A DNA stretch of 64,000 nt, from the NCBI RefSeq assembly GCF_946227985.1, contig NZ_CAMKGL010000013.1, positions 62,001 to 126,000 of the forward strand. The letters are read 5' to 3'. Of the stretch, positions 31,902-40,828 are shown piece after piece (positions within the stretch are counted from its first letter, which is position 1; each line of letters opens with the position of its first letter). A program made the translations under genes and the position numbers. The notes below the pieces were generated by a model. It had not been told where the DNA came from. It searched no databases and saw only the letters and a list, made by a program, of their open reading frames with translations. This DNA comes from Serratia quinivorans (lineage in GTDB: Bacteria > Pseudomonadota > Gammaproteobacteria > Enterobacterales > Enterobacteriaceae).

Positions 31902-32523
31902 TGCGGCGACTTTTTTTATTGTGAAGGAAGTTCGCCAGCCCATCGGCACCTTGCACCTTTAGCTTATCCATCAGACGCGTCTTATAGGTACTGATGGTTT
32001 TATTACTTAATAGCAAGCGGTCGGCAATCTCTTTATTGCTCAAGCCATCACTTAAATAACGCAGCACGGTCAGTTCGCGATCGGAAAGTCGGTCCATGAG
32101 GTCTTCATTCTGCGCTGGTGCATTTAACAACGACGAAAATGTCCCCTGCGGAAAACAATGATAGCCCTGCAGCACTAGCAGGCACAGCGGTACCAGTTGG
32201 CTGACATCCTGCTCTTTGCTGAAAAAACCGCAGGCACCGGCACGCCAGACGCGCTCGGCATAGATCTCCGCAGGTAAGCTGCTGTAGACGATAACCTTAA
32301 TCGAACCATTCATTTGGCGAATGTGTTGCAGTATTTGCAAGCCATCCATCTTGTTCAGCATAATATCGAGGATCACTAGCTGGGGCTGCAGCTCTTTTAT
32401 TTTTGCCAATGCCGCCATTCCATTGGTAGCAGTTATAATTGAGTTATTTCCTAATGGGGCGAGAATGGCCTTCACGGCAAAGCAAATTGCCGGGTGATCG
32501 TCAATAATCAGCCAGGTATGCAT
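31891..32523 (-). CDS. EvgA-type LuxR-family response regulator
   Basis: An N-terminal receiver (DDH near residue 8-10, phospho-acceptor Asp in LVILDIMLNKMDG near 52, Lys in FFSKEQD near 102) is joined to a C-terminal LuxR helix-turn-helix (LSDRELTVLRYLSDGLSNKE from about 142, then KTISTYKTRLMDKL). I start at MHTWLIIDDHP, where AAGGA lies seven bases upstream. It precedes the kinase with an 11-base overlap. The output genes are not obvious in this window. Confidence 0.92.
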   Translation of the reverse strand: MHTWLIIDDHPAICFAVKAILAPLGNNSIITATNGMAALAKIKELQPQLVILDIMLNKMDGLQILQHIRQMNGSIKVIVYSSLPAEIYAERVWRAGACGFFSKEQDVSQLVPLCLLVLQGYHCFPQGTFSSLLNAPAQNEDLMDRLSDRELTVLRYLSDGLSNKEIADRLLLSNKTISTYKTRLMDKLKVQGADGLANFLHNKKSRRNDE

Positions 32524-32676
32524 AAGGATATCCTTATCCAATAGACAGCGTTAAAAACACGCAAAAACACTTCATCAAAGATTTAATGAAGTGCATAAAT
32601 TAATATTTTTAATGGGTTATTACAGAATAGCCAATGGGCATTGCCATCAGACACGGTTATTTTAGCGATTGTGGCA

Positions 32677-33669
32677 TTATAATATTCCCTGCGCAACCCG
32701 CTGCTGCAGGCCCTGTTCAAAGGTCTGCATTCCCGACTGACCGCCGGTTTGCAGCACGTTGGCCAATTGATGGGTTTTGCCTTCACGGATCATGCTGCTG
32801 ACCGCCGCCGTTGCCGTCAGCACCTCAAAAATTGCCACCCTGCCGCCTCCGGGCCGGCTTAACAGCTTTTGTGCAATCACCGCCTGCAGACTCCCGGCCA
32901 GTTGGGCGCGTACATAGGGCTTTTCTTCCGCCGAAAAAACATCCACCAGCCGATCCACCGCCTGTGGCGCACTGCGGGTATGCAGCGTAGCCAACACCAG
33001 ATGGCCGGTTTCCGCAGCGGTCAGTGCCAGGCGGATGGTGGTGGCGTCGCGCAGCTCTCCCAGCAGGATCACATCCGGATCCTCACGCAGTGCAGCCCGC
33101 AGCGCATCGTCAAAACTATGGCTGTCGCGCCCCAACTCCCGCTGCTGAATCAAACACTGCCTGCTGCGGTGGATAAACTCAATCGGATCTTCCAGCGTGA
33201 GAATATGCCGCCGCTGGTGCTGATTGATGTCGTCAATCATCGCCGCCAGCGTGGTGGATTTACCGCTGCCGGTCGCCCCGGTCACCAGGATTAGGCCGTC
33301 TTCACGTCGCACCAACGCGGGGATAATGTCAGGTGCTGCCAATGCTGCCAGGCTCGGGCACTGGCCCGCTATCAGCCGCAAGGCAACGGAGACGCCCAGA
33401 TTTTGCAGAAAAAAATTGGCGCGCAGCCGGATATCGCCCGGCAGCGAAAGCGCCAGATCCAACTGCCCCTGTTGTTGTAACTGCTGTCGCTGTAACGGCT
33501 GCAGCACGCCGTTGCACAGCAGTTGCATTCTGGCTTCGCTCAGTATTTCCGCCCCTTCCAGCGGCTGCAGTTCACCATCAATGCGCAACATCGGCCGATG
33601 GCCGGTACAAAGGTGCAGATCGGAAGCATTATGCTTTACACTAAGGGCCACGAATTCATCGATATCCAT
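32677..33669 (-). CDS. yggR: PilT-like secretion/retraction ATPase YggR
   Basis: A homologue of type IV pilus retraction ATPases. Walker A GATGSGKST lies near residue 127, the Asp box LEDPIEF near 152, Walker B DPDVILLGELRD near 195 and the His box LATLHTRSAPQAVDRLVDVF near 220. The start MDIDEFVALSVKH has CAGGAG six bases upstream; the longer TTG start is rejected. No pilus genes are adjacent, as in E. coli where the role is unclear. Its start codon lies only 20 bp from that of yggS, so each promoter must lie partly inside the other gene. Confidence 0.92.
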   Translation of the reverse strand: MDIDEFVALSVKHNASDLHLCTGHRPMLRIDGELQPLEGAEILSEARMQLLCNGVLQPLQRQQLQQQGQLDLALSLPGDIRLRANFFLQNLGVSVALRLIAGQCPSLAALAAPDIIPALVRREDGLILVTGATGSGKSTTLAAMIDDINQHQRRHILTLEDPIEFIHRSRQCLIQQRELGRDSHSFDDALRAALREDPDVILLGELRDATTIRLALTAAETGHLVLATLHTRSAPQAVDRLVDVFSAEEKPYVRAQLAGSLQAVIAQKLLSRPGGGRVAIFEVLTATAAVSSMIREGKTHQLANVLQTGGQSGMQTFEQGLQQRVAQGIL

Positions 33670-33689
33670 ATCAATCTCCTGGGTCAATA

Positions 33690-34397
33690 ATGAGCACTAT
33701 CCAACAGAATCTGCAGGATGTCAGAAACCGCATTACCGCGGCCGCTCAAGGCTGTGCACGCGCTCCAGAAGAAGTTACGCTGCTTGCCGTAAGCAAAACC
33801 AAACCTGTGGCGGCGATCGCAGCAGCCATCGCGGCGGGTCAGCGCGCCTTCGGCGAGAACTATGTTCAGGAAGGGGTGGATAAGGTTCAGCATTTCGCCG
33901 CACAGCCGGAAGGCGCAACGCTGGATTGGCACTTTATCGGCCCGTTGCAATCCAACAAGAGTCGACTGGTGGCGGAGAACTTCGCCTGGTGTCATACCAT
34001 CGATCGGCTGCGTATCGCCTCGCGCCTGAATGAACAGCGCCCGGCGGACATGCCGCCGCTTAACGTTCTGATCCAAATAAATATCAGCGATGAGCAGAGT
34101 AAGTCTGGCATTGTACTGGCTGAATTGCCGGCGCTGGCAGAGGCGGTTGCCGCCCTGCCCAACCTCAGACTGCGCGGGCTGATGGCTATTCCAGCCCCGC
34201 AGGCGGATTATCAGAGCCAGTTGGCGGTATTCGGCCAAATGCGCGACGCCTTTCTGGCCCTGCAGCAGCAATATCCGCAGGTAGATACGCTGTCGATGGG
34301 CATGACCGATGACATGACGGCGGCGATTGCCGCAGGCAGCACCCTGGTGCGTATTGGCACCGCCATTTTTGGCGCCCGTGATTATTCACCAGTTTAA
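33690..34397 (+). CDS. yggS: PLP homeostasis protein YggS
   Basis: This pyridoxal-phosphate-binding protein with an alanine-racemase-type TIM barrel maintains vitamin B6 balance. The PLP lysine is in LLAVSKTKP near residue 36. Other family segments are FGENYVQEGVDK near 53, WHFIGPLQSNKSR near 78 and LSMGMTDDMTAAI near 205. The length of 235 is usual. A short ERIC relic separates it from proC. Confidence 0.95.
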   Translation: MSTIQQNLQDVRNRITAAAQGCARAPEEVTLLAVSKTKPVAAIAAAIAAGQRAFGENYVQEGVDKVQHFAAQPEGATLDWHFIGPLQSNKSRLVAENFAWCHTIDRLRIASRLNEQRPADMPPLNVLIQINISDEQSKSGIVLAELPALAEAVAALPNLRLRGLMAIPAPQADYQSQLAVFGQMRDAFLALQQQYPQVDTLSMGMTDDMTAAIAAGSTLVRIGTAIFGARDYSPV

Positions 34398-34443
34398 TAT
34401 GCCCTATGGCTTTCGAGCTGCAGCTTGAAAGACGACGGATATA
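34398..34443. repeat. Internally deleted ERIC relic
   Basis: The 46-bp sequence starts TATGCCCTATGG and ends GCTTGAAAGACGACGGATATA in two joined blocks. These are the two ends of an ERIC unit with the central palindrome removed. It lies between yggS and proC. Confidence 0.7.
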
Positions 34444-34463
34444 CAAATTAACGAGGGATTCTA

Positions 34464-35285
34464 ATGCAGCATCGTAAGATCACCTTTATTGGCGCCGGCA
34501 ACATGGCGCGCGCTATCATCGCCGGCCTGGTGGCGGGCGGTTATCCGGCCAAATCCATCAGCGTCTGCGCGCCTTCGGCAAAAAACCGTGATGCGCTGGC
34601 GGCAGACTACGGCATCATCAGCAGTAGCGATAACCTTGCCTGTACACGCGATGCGGATGTCGTGGTACTGGCGGTAAAACCGCAGATGATGGCCGACGTG
34701 TGCCAGCCTCTGCGCGATCAGGTCGATTTCAGCGGTAAGCTGGTCTTGTCGATCGCCGCCGGTATCCAGGTCAGCCGTTTTTATCAACTGCTGGGTGACA
34801 AGCTGAACATCGTGCGCATCATGCCCAATACTCCATCATTGGTGGGCAAAGGCATGAGCGGCCTGTATGCGCCGCAACAGGTCAGCCAACAGGACCGCGA
34901 CTACACCAGCGATTTGATGGCGTCAGTCGGCAAGGTGTGCTGGGTGGAGGACGAAAACGGCATTAATAGCGTGATCGCCGCAGCAGGCAGCGCACCGGCT
35001 TATTTCTTCCTGTTTATGGAAGCCATGCAGCAGGAAGCCGAACGTATGGGCTTCGACAGCCAGACTGCCCGTAATCTGGTGCAGCAGGCGGCCTCCGGCG
35101 CGGCCGCGCTGGTGGAAGCCAACCCGGATACGCCATTGTCGACCTTGCGTGAACAGGTTACCTCCAAAGGCGGCACCACCGCCGAAGCACTGCGCGTCTT
35201 CAACGAGCAACAGCTGCCGGCAACCGTGGCCAAAGCCATGCAGGCGGCAGTTTCCCGCGCGCAGGAAATGGAAAAATCATTTTAA
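34464..35285 (+). CDS. proC: Pyrroline-5-carboxylate reductase
   Basis: ProC catalyses the last step of proline synthesis, reducing pyrroline-5-carboxylate with NAD(P)H. The Rossmann motif ITFIGAGNMARAII lies at residues 6-19 and VVLAVKPQMM near 70. The C-terminal family signature GVTSKGGTTAEA-like segment (EQVTSKGGTTAEALRVF) is near 240. The length of 273 is typical. It sits between yggS and yggT, as in Yersinia and Serratia; in E. coli proC lies elsewhere. Confidence 0.96.
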   Translation: MQHRKITFIGAGNMARAIIAGLVAGGYPAKSISVCAPSAKNRDALAADYGIISSSDNLACTRDADVVVLAVKPQMMADVCQPLRDQVDFSGKLVLSIAAGIQVSRFYQLLGDKLNIVRIMPNTPSLVGKGMSGLYAPQQVSQQDRDYTSDLMASVGKVCWVEDENGINSVIAAAGSAPAYFFLFMEAMQQEAERMGFDSQTARNLVQQAASGAAALVEANPDTPLSTLREQVTSKGGTTAEALRVFNEQQLPATVAKAMQAAVSRAQEMEKSF

Positions 35286-35316
35286 ATAATCGAGAGTTAA
35301 GGAGAAGGGCTACTAC

Positions 35317-35871
35317 ATGCTAACGCTGACTTTTTTGGTCAAAACCGTTATTGATCTGTACGTCATGGTACTGTTGCTGCGTATCTGGATGCAGTGGACG
35401 CGCGCTGACTTTTACAACCCATTCGCCCAGTTTGTCGTGAAGATCACCCAACCGGTGATCGGCCCACTGCGCCGTATCATTCCATCCCTGGGGCCGATCG
35501 ACAGCGCATCGCTGCTGCTGGCGTTCCTGCTGATGACCATCAAGTACCCGCTGCTGTTGCTGATCCAGGGCGGCGCAATGTCGCTCAGCCCGTATAACCT
35601 GCTGTTTGGCCTGATCTCGCTGGTGAAGTCTGCCGGTTACCTGATCTTCTGGGTCATGATTATCCGCGCGCTGATGAGTTGGATAAGCCAGGGCCGCAGC
35701 CCAATCGACCAGTTGATGTACCAACTGACCGAACCCTTGATGTCCCCCATCCGCCGTATTCTGCCGGCCATGGGCGGCATTGATTTTTCGGCGATGGTGG
35801 TGATCCTGATCCTGTATCTGATCAACTACCTGGGCATGGATCTGTTCGGTGAGATCTGGTTCCTGCTGTGA
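35317..35871 (+). CDS. yggT: YggT-family inner-membrane protein
   Basis: A two-repeat YGGT protein with about four to five hydrophobic segments. Each repeat carries a motif of the type LRIWMQW...[20 protein letters not shown] (residues about 20-50) and [14 protein letters not shown] (near 145). It has been linked to membrane and osmotic functions, but its biochemistry is not settled. It ends in TGA overlapping the GTG start of yggU. Confidence 0.92.
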   Translation: MLTLTFLVKTVIDLYVMVLLLRIWMQWTRADFYNPFAQFVVKITQPVIGPLRRIIPSLGPIDSASLLLAFLLMTIKYPLLLLIQGGAMSLSPYNLLFGLISLVKSAGYLIFWVMIIRALMSWISQGRSPIDQLMYQLTEPLMSPIRRILPAMGGIDFSAMVVILILYLINYLGMDLFGEIWFLL

Positions 35872-36158
35872 GTGCAGTAACCTCGGTGCTGGACGGGCTG
35901 GCGATCAGGCTATATATTCAGCCGAAAGCCAGCCGCGACCAGATTGTCGGTTTGCATGGCGACGAACTTAAAGTCGCCATTACCGCCCCGCCGGTAGACG
36001 GCCAGGCCAACGCGCATCTGATCAAGTTTCTCGCCAAACAGTTCAAAGTGGCGAAAGGCAACGTCATCATCGAGAAAGGCGAACTGGGGCGGCATAAACA
36101 GTTACGCATCGTTAATCCGCAACAGATCCCCGACGTGGTCGCGGCGCTAATCGAATAA
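35868..36158 (+). CDS. yggU: DUF167 protein YggU
   Basis: A small conserved alpha/beta protein of unknown role. It starts at GTG, overlapping the yggT stop (GTGA). Family segments are [13 protein letters not shown] near residue 15 and [22 protein letters not shown] near 40. The 96 residues are the same length as in E. coli. Confidence 0.93.
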   Translation: MSAVTSVLDGLAIRLYIQPKASRDQIVGLHGDELKVAITAPPVDGQANAHLIKFLAKQFKVAKGNVIIEKGELGRHKQLRIVNPQQIPDVVAALIE

Positions 36159-36175
36159 ATTTCAAGGTAGTCATC

Positions 36176-36769
36176 ATGCAAAAAGTCGTTCTTGCCACCG
36201 GTAACCCGGGCAAAGTGCGCGAACTCGCCGACCTGCTGGCCGATTTCGGGCTGAATGTGGTCGCACAAACCGAACTGGGCGTAGAATCCGCCGAGGAAAC
36301 CGGCCTGACGTTTATCGAAAATGCCATTCTGAAAGCCCGTCACGCGGCGCAAATCACCGGCCTGCCGGCGATCGCCGACGACTCGGGCCTGGCGGTGGAC
36401 GCACTGGGCGGTGCGCCGGGAATCTATTCTGCGCGTTATGCGGGCGTTGACGCCTCTGACCGGCAAAACCTCGACAAACTGCTGGTGGCACTGAAAGACG
36501 TACCGCAAGGCAACCGTGGCGCTCAATTCCACTGCGTGCTGGTGTATCTGCGCCACGCCGAAGACCCAACGCCGCTGGTGTTCCACGGCAGCTGGGCCGG
36601 TGAGATCACCGACACCGCGGCAGGTGAAGGCGGTTTCGGCTACGATCCTATCTTCTACGTCCCGGAACTGGGCCGTACCGCCGCCGAACTGAGCCGCGAC
36701 GAGAAGCGCGCGATATCGCACCGTGGCAAGGCGCTGAAACTGATGCTGGAAGCCATGCGTAATGCTTAA
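36176..36769 (+). CDS. rdgB: dITP/XTP pyrophosphatase (house-cleaning NTPase)
   Basis: RdgB hydrolyses dITP, ITP and XTP to monophosphates and so keeps deaminated purines out of [16 protein letters not shown] at residues 5-17 forms the nucleotide/metal site; [25 protein letters not shown] begins near 65 and GGFGYDPIF near 150. The length of 197 is the E. coli size. Its stop overlaps hemW by eight bases. Confidence 0.96.
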   Translation: MQKVVLATGNPGKVRELADLLADFGLNVVAQTELGVESAEETGLTFIENAILKARHAAQITGLPAIADDSGLAVDALGGAPGIYSARYAGVDASDRQNLDKLLVALKDVPQGNRGAQFHCVLVYLRHAEDPTPLVFHGSWAGEITDTAAGEGGFGYDPIFYVPELGRTAAELSRDEKRAISHRGKALKLMLEAMRNA

Positions 36770-37898
36770 GTTGCCTCCGCTGAGTTTGTACATTCATATC
36801 CCGTGGTGCGTGCAGAAATGCCCCTACTGCGACTTCAACTCGCACGCGTTAAAGGGCGAAGTCCCGCATCAGGAATATGTCGATCACCTGCTGGCGGATC
36901 TGGATGCCGATCTGCCGCTGGTCGCCGGACGTGAAATCAGTACCATTTTTATCGGCGGCGGCACCCCCAGCCTGCTGAGTGCCGAAGCAATGCAATCGCT
37001 GTTGGACGGCGTGCGGGCACGTATCCATGTCGTTGAAGGCGCTGAAATCACCATGGAGGCCAACCCCGGTACCGTGGAAGCCGACCGCTTCAGCGGCTAT
37101 CAGCGCGCCGGTGTGAACCGCATTTCTATCGGGGTCCAAAGCTTCAGCGCCGAGAAGCTAACTCGTCTGGGGCGCATACACGGCCCGGAAGAGGCCAAAC
37201 GCGCAGCGCACCTGGCCACCGGTCTCGGCCTGCGCAGTTTTAACCTTGATCTGATGCACGGCCTGCCGGACCAGTCGCTGGAAGAGGCGCTGGACGATTT
37301 ACGCCAGGCGATTGCCCTTAATCCGCCGCACCTGTCGTGGTATCAGCTGACCATCGAACCCAATACCCTGTTCAGCTCGCGTCCGCCGGTCCTGCCGGAC
37401 GACGACGCGTTATGGGATATTTTCGAACGCGGTCACGAGCTGCTGAGCGCCGCCGGTTATCAGCAGTATGAAACCTCGGCCTATGCCAAGCCGGGCTATC
37501 AGTGCCAGCACAACCTCAACTACTGGCGCTTTGGCGACTATCTGGGAATTGGCTGTGGCGCACACGGCAAACTGACCTTCAGCGATGGCCGCATTCTGCG
37601 CACCGCGAAAACCAAACATCCGCGCGGTTTTATGCAGGGCAAGTATATGGACAAGCAGCATGAGGTGACGGCGGCAGATCGCCCGTTCGAGTTCTTTATG
37701 AACCGTTTCCGCCTGCTGGAGGCCGCGCCGCGTGCCGAGTTCGTCAACTACACCGGGCTGGATGAAAGCACTATCCGCGCCCCGCTGGACCAGGCACTGG
37801 CGAAAGGCTATCTGGAAGAAACGCCGGAATATTGGCAAATAACCGAGAAGGGCAAGCTGTTCCTTAACTCGCTGCTGGAGCTGTTCCTGGCGGATTAA
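36762..37898 (+). CDS. hemW: HemW, heme chaperone of the radical SAM family
   Basis: A radical-SAM protein related to coproporphyrinogen dehydrogenase but acting as a heme chaperone. [13 protein letters not shown] at about residues 13-25 has the C-x3-C-x2-C of Hem[12 protein letters not shown] follows near 65 and [11 protein letters not shown] near 160. The 378 residues match E. coli. It closes the yggS-hemW run and ends in an intrinsic terminator. Confidence 0.96.
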   Translation: MLKLPPLSLYIHIPWCVQKCPYCDFNSHALKGEVPHQEYVDHLLADLDADLPLVAGREISTIFIGGGTPSLLSAEAMQSLLDGVRARIHVVEGAEITMEANPGTVEADRFSGYQRAGVNRISIGVQSFSAEKLTRLGRIHGPEEAKRAAHLATGLGLRSFNLDLMHGLPDQSLEEALDDLRQAIALNPPHLSWYQLTIEPNTLFSSRPPVLPDDDALWDIFERGHELLSAAGYQQYETSAYAKPGYQCQHNLNYWRFGDYLGIGCGAHGKLTFSDGRILRTAKTKHPRGFMQGKYMDKQHEVTAADRPFEFFMNRFRLLEAAPRAEFVNYTGLDESTIRAPLDQALAKGYLEETPEYWQITEKGKLFLNSLLELFLAD

Positions 37899-37902
37899 TA
37901 GC

Positions 37903-37930
37903 AAAAAGCGCTGAATTATCAGCGCTTTTT
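37903..37930 (+). terminator. hemW terminator
   Basis: AAAAAGCGCTGA and TCAGCGCTTTTTT pair around ATTA, a strong intrinsic terminator immediately after the hemW stop. Confidence 0.9.
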
Positions 37931-37953
37931 TATTAATTCAACGGACCTGTGTC

Positions 37954-38202
37954 TCAGGCCGCCTGATGGGGGCGATGTGTCACATCGCCACGCCCCTTTA
38001 GCAAACCCTCAACGGAAATATCTTCATCCAACGCATCCCAATGGATCCCACAAGCACTCAGCTCATAGCAAACGCGTTGTTCATCCGTTGCATTCAGCAA
38101 CCGGGGGAACCATGTTAGCGGAACACCAATAATTCTGGCATCGCTCAGTTCCACCCACATTGTCACCTCATCAAAGCGGACAGCTTTAGCTGAAATACTC
38201 AT
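37954..38202 (-). CDS. DUF2442 protein
   Basis: A small protein with the DUF2442 pattern DEVTMWVELSDARIIGVPLTWFPRLLNATDEQR. The start MSISAKAVRF is chosen because the longer frame lies inside the upstream gene. The 17-base overlap with the DUF4160 gene shows co-translation. DUF4160/DUF2442 pairs are common and look like toxin-antitoxin pairs, but function is not established. Confidence 0.8.
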   Translation of the reverse strand: MSISAKAVRFDEVTMWVELSDARIIGVPLTWFPRLLNATDEQRVCYELSACGIHWDALDEDISVEGLLKGRGDVTHRPHQAA

Positions 38203-38428
38203 TCCAGGCCTCCAAAAACAGCGACTGGTGATCTTCAATAATTCCAGTTAACTCTTTTAATACTCTGGAATTAAACCCATCATTGCGTGCCAGTTGCACA
38301 ACCGGCGTCAACCAGAACTTGGCTTCCGTCCCCGCGTCTCTGACATGAATATGAGCTGGCTCTAACGGATCGCCTTCATTTGAGTAAAAGAAAAACTTAT
38401 ACCCTTTAAAACGAAATATCACTGGCAT
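38186..38428 (-). CDS. DUF4160 protein
   Basis: An 80-residue protein with the DUF4160 signature: PVIFRFKGYKFFFYSNEG, then EPAHIHVRDAGTEAKFWL and a C-terminal FLEAWNEYF. The ATG at 38428 is preferred to a TTG one codon earlier. It forms an overlapping two-gene unit with the DUF2442 gene, inserted between hemW and yggN, where E. coli carries yggM and ansB. Confidence 0.8.
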   Translation of the reverse strand: MPVIFRFKGYKFFFYSNEGDPLEPAHIHVRDAGTEAKFWLTPVVQLARNDGFNSRVLKELTGIIEDHQSLFLEAWNEYFS

Positions 38429-38525
38429 CAATGCAAAATCCTTTTGGCAATTGATTATAGTTTAGCCAGTTTGTCAGATAGTCGTCAGCAGGTCAAAAAA
38501 CGCTCCGATAGTGATAAAGCTAATG

Positions 38526-39242
38526 TTACTTCAACGCGTTAAGCAGGTCTTTACGCTGGTTTTCCAGACCGGTAACGCGGTTACACACGTCGTGGCCGAA
38601 GTTCTGGAAGTCCTGCTCCTGGTTGTTCCATTCGTTCTGAATCGCTTTTTGCAAGCCACCCAAATTGCCCATGATCGCCTGCAACGGATTTCCGCCGCTG
38701 TTGGCCGCCTGCTTGACGCCCATCTCGTTCAGGCTGTCCTGCAACACGCCGCCCATGCTCTGCTGCACCAGATTACGGCCATCCTGCTCAACCTGGTCAA
38801 TCGCCTTGTGGTGGAAGGTCAGGCCGTCGCTGCGGTGTTCGATGATGCGGTTCATCTGCTGCTTAAGCTGGTCATTGAGCGTTGTCAGGCGGTTACGCAC
38901 GTTGCTGTCGCTGCCCAGCTCCTTGACGATCACCTTGTCCAGCGCCACACGCGCTTTTTCCAGATGCTGCTGTGCACCCTTGTCGATCCACGGCAGCTCC
39001 TTACGCAATGCACTCTGGTAGCTGAAGGCTTTCTGTCGCTGGCTGTCATTCAGGCCCAGGGCCTGACCGTTGCGGGTCACATCGCCATCCGCTGAAATTT
39101 GCAGGTTGCCGCTGGCGCCTGTCACCTGCACGTTCTGCGGGCTGATAATCACGTCGTCCTGGGGTTTAACGCTGCACTGATATTCGGCATGTGCCTGTGA
39201 AGCAGTCAACAGCAGTAAGGCTAACCCGGTTTTCTTTAACAT
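38526..39242 (-). CDS. yggN: YggN, secreted DUF2884 protein
   Basis: A periplasmic protein of unknown function with a signal peptide (MLKKTGLALLLLTASQAHA) and a long helical, Gln/Asn-rich body. Family segments are CSVKPQDDVIISPQNVQV near residue 23 and MGGVLQDSLNEMGVKQA near 165. The length of 238 is normal. Confidence 0.92.
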   Translation of the reverse strand: MLKKTGLALLLLTASQAHAEYQCSVKPQDDVIISPQNVQVTGASGNLQISADGDVTRNGQALGLNDSQRQKAFSYQSALRKELPWIDKGAQQHLEKARVALDKVIVKELGSDSNVRNRLTTLNDQLKQQMNRIIEHRSDGLTFHHKAIDQVEQDGRNLVQQSMGGVLQDSLNEMGVKQAANSGGNPLQAIMGNLGGLQKAIQNEWNNQEQDFQNFGHDVCNRVTGLENQRKDLLNALK

Positions 39243-39272
39243 ATTTTCTCCTGACTCCCTTCCGTGGTGGGA

Positions 39273-40196
39273 TTAAAAAATCGAACGGCTAATCCGTTGA
39301 GACAACAGTTCCAGCGCCGCAGTTCCCGCCAGTGAGTTACCGGAGGCATCCAGCTCCGGCGACCAGACGGCGATCGACAGTTCATCGGGAACGATAGCGA
39401 CAATACCGCCACCGACACCGGACTTGCCCGGCATGCCCACGCGATAGGCAAACTCCCCCGCGCCATCGTACATGCCGCTGGTCATCATCAGCGCATTAAT
39501 CTGGCGCGCCTGCAGTGGGCTGATCACTTCACGCCCGCTCAGGTCACGACCGTGATTGGCCAGGTAAACAAAGCTGCGCGCCAGCTCCAGGCAGCTCATC
39601 CGCAACGCACAGTAATGGAAATAGGTTTGCAGTACGGTGAGCACGTCGTTTTCAAAGTTACCGAACGACTTCATCAGATAGGCGATTGCCGCATTGCGAT
39701 CGGAGTGTTCAAACTCGGAACGGGCGACTCGCGAATCATAGGCCAGGTCTTCTTCACCCGCCAGTTGGCGCACCACTTCCAGCATCCGCTGTTTGGGAGC
39801 GCTGAGCCGGGTTTGCAGCATGTCGCACACCACCAGCGCACCGGGGTTGATAAACGGATTGCGCGGTTTGCCCTGCTCCATCTCCAACTGCAGCAGCGAG
39901 TTGAACGGCAGACCGGAAGGCTCTTTGCCGACCCGCTGCCAGATCTCGTGTTCCTGATAACGCGTCAGCGCCAGCGTCAGGCTCAGCACCTTGGAGATTG
40001 ACTGAATAGAGAAGCGCTCGGTGGCGTTACCGGCCTGAAACATTTCGCCGTCGACGGTACAAACGGCGATCGCCAGACGATCGGACGCCACTTCCGCCAG
40101 CGCCGGAATATAGTCCGCGACCTTGCCCTGGCCAATCAGCGGGCGCACCTGTTGCAGGATATCTTCCAGCAACGCGTTATCCAATGTCGTTACCAC
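39273..40196 (-). CDS. glsB: Glutaminase
   Basis: This serine-dependent beta-lactamase-fold glutaminase converts glutamine to glutamate and ammonia. The catalytic SISKVLS (Ser-x-x-Lys) lies near residue 65 and [11 protein letters not shown] near 115; the C-terminal [18 protein letters not shown] loop ([13 protein letters not shown]) is near 258. The 307 residues match E. coli GlsB (308). The frame begins with GTG; a TTG four codons downstream has a better-placed AGGTGG, so the start is uncertain by a few codons. Confidence 0.94.
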   Translation of the reverse strand: MVTTLDNALLEDILQQVRPLIGQGKVADYIPALAEVASDRLAIAVCTVDGEMFQAGNATERFSIQSISKVLSLTLALTRYQEHEIWQRVGKEPSGLPFNSLLQLEMEQGKPRNPFINPGALVVCDMLQTRLSAPKQRMLEVVRQLAGEEDLAYDSRVARSEFEHSDRNAAIAYLMKSFGNFENDVLTVLQTYFHYCALRMSCLELARSFVYLANHGRDLSGREVISPLQARQINALMMTSGMYDGAGEFAYRVGMPGKSGVGGGIVAIVPDELSIAVWSPELDASGNSLAGTAALELLSQRISRSIF

Positions 40197-40221
40197 CTAG
40201 GTCACACTCCGGACAAAATAA

Positions 40222-40240
40222 AGGTGCCGTTAAGGCACCT
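40222..40240 (-). terminator. Terminator downstream of yggL-trmB
   Basis: AGGTGCC and GGCACCT pair around GTTAA and are followed by TTTATTTT on the minus strand. It probably ended the trmB-yggL transcript before the repeat was inserted. Confidence 0.75.
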
Positions 40241-40462
40241 GAGTTTGATGACAAAGTTGTCTTTGAATCCGAGATACTCGGGCCTAGCGCACCGAGGGGC
40301 CATTATGGGACACGTCCATGTGTCCCACCCTTCGGGCCGACTGAAAGTCGTTCCAATTTGCTCCCGGCAAATTGGTCGGCAGCTAAAGCCGCTACGACCC
40401 CTTCGGCACGCTCTCCCTAATAACGGGCTTTGTCAGTAGTCTGAGGTACCGTTAAAACCCCT
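40222..40462. repeat. Structured repeat (copy B) nested in a duplicated terminator
   Basis: Element 40241-40443 (203 bp) carries the same ends as the copy at 27588, in reverse orientation, plus about 73 extra internal bases that form three hairpins (for example GGGACAC / GTGTCCC). It is flanked by AGGTGCCGTTAAGGCACCT (40222-40240) and a 15/19 match starting AGGTACCGTTAA at 40444. The intact hairpin is followed on the minus strand by TTTATTTT. Confidence 0.85.
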
Positions 40463-40501
40463 TACAATCAATGAATACAGCGCAAAATCAGGCCGAGAAA
40501 A

Positions 40502-40828
40502 TCAATCCCACCAGATATCGAACAGATCGCTAACCTTAACGTCGGTCAGCTTGCGCGCTTCCAGCCATTTCTTGACCAGCTCGCGCTGTTCGTCGGTACA
40601 GTGGCCGATAGTCTGCAGGCAGATCAAACCTTCCCACTGCAGATAGCCACTGCCGTCAAACGCCATGCCGTTCGGCTCGATCACTTCGTCGATGAAAGCG
40701 TCCAGCGTGCCGTCGATATCTTCAACCGAGGTACCTTCGGCAAAACGCCATGCTACGGAGAAACCCAGCTCCTGAAACTCTTCAATGTGTAACTTTTTAC
40801 GTAAACGACGACTGCGGTTCTTAGCCAT
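40502..40828 (-). CDS. yggL: YggL, 50S-associated DUF469 protein
   Basis: A small basic-start protein reported to associate with the large ribosomal subunit. [23 protein letters not shown] is the conserved N-terminus (residues 1-23), and it ends in VSDLFDIWWD. The 108 residues match E. coli. Its ATG shares one base with the trmB stop (TAATG). Confidence 0.93.
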   Translation of the reverse strand: MAKNRSRRLRKKLHIEEFQELGFSVAWRFAEGTSVEDIDGTLDAFIDEVIEPNGMAFDGSGYLQWEGLICLQTIGHCTDEQRELVKKWLEARKLTDVKVSDLFDIWWD

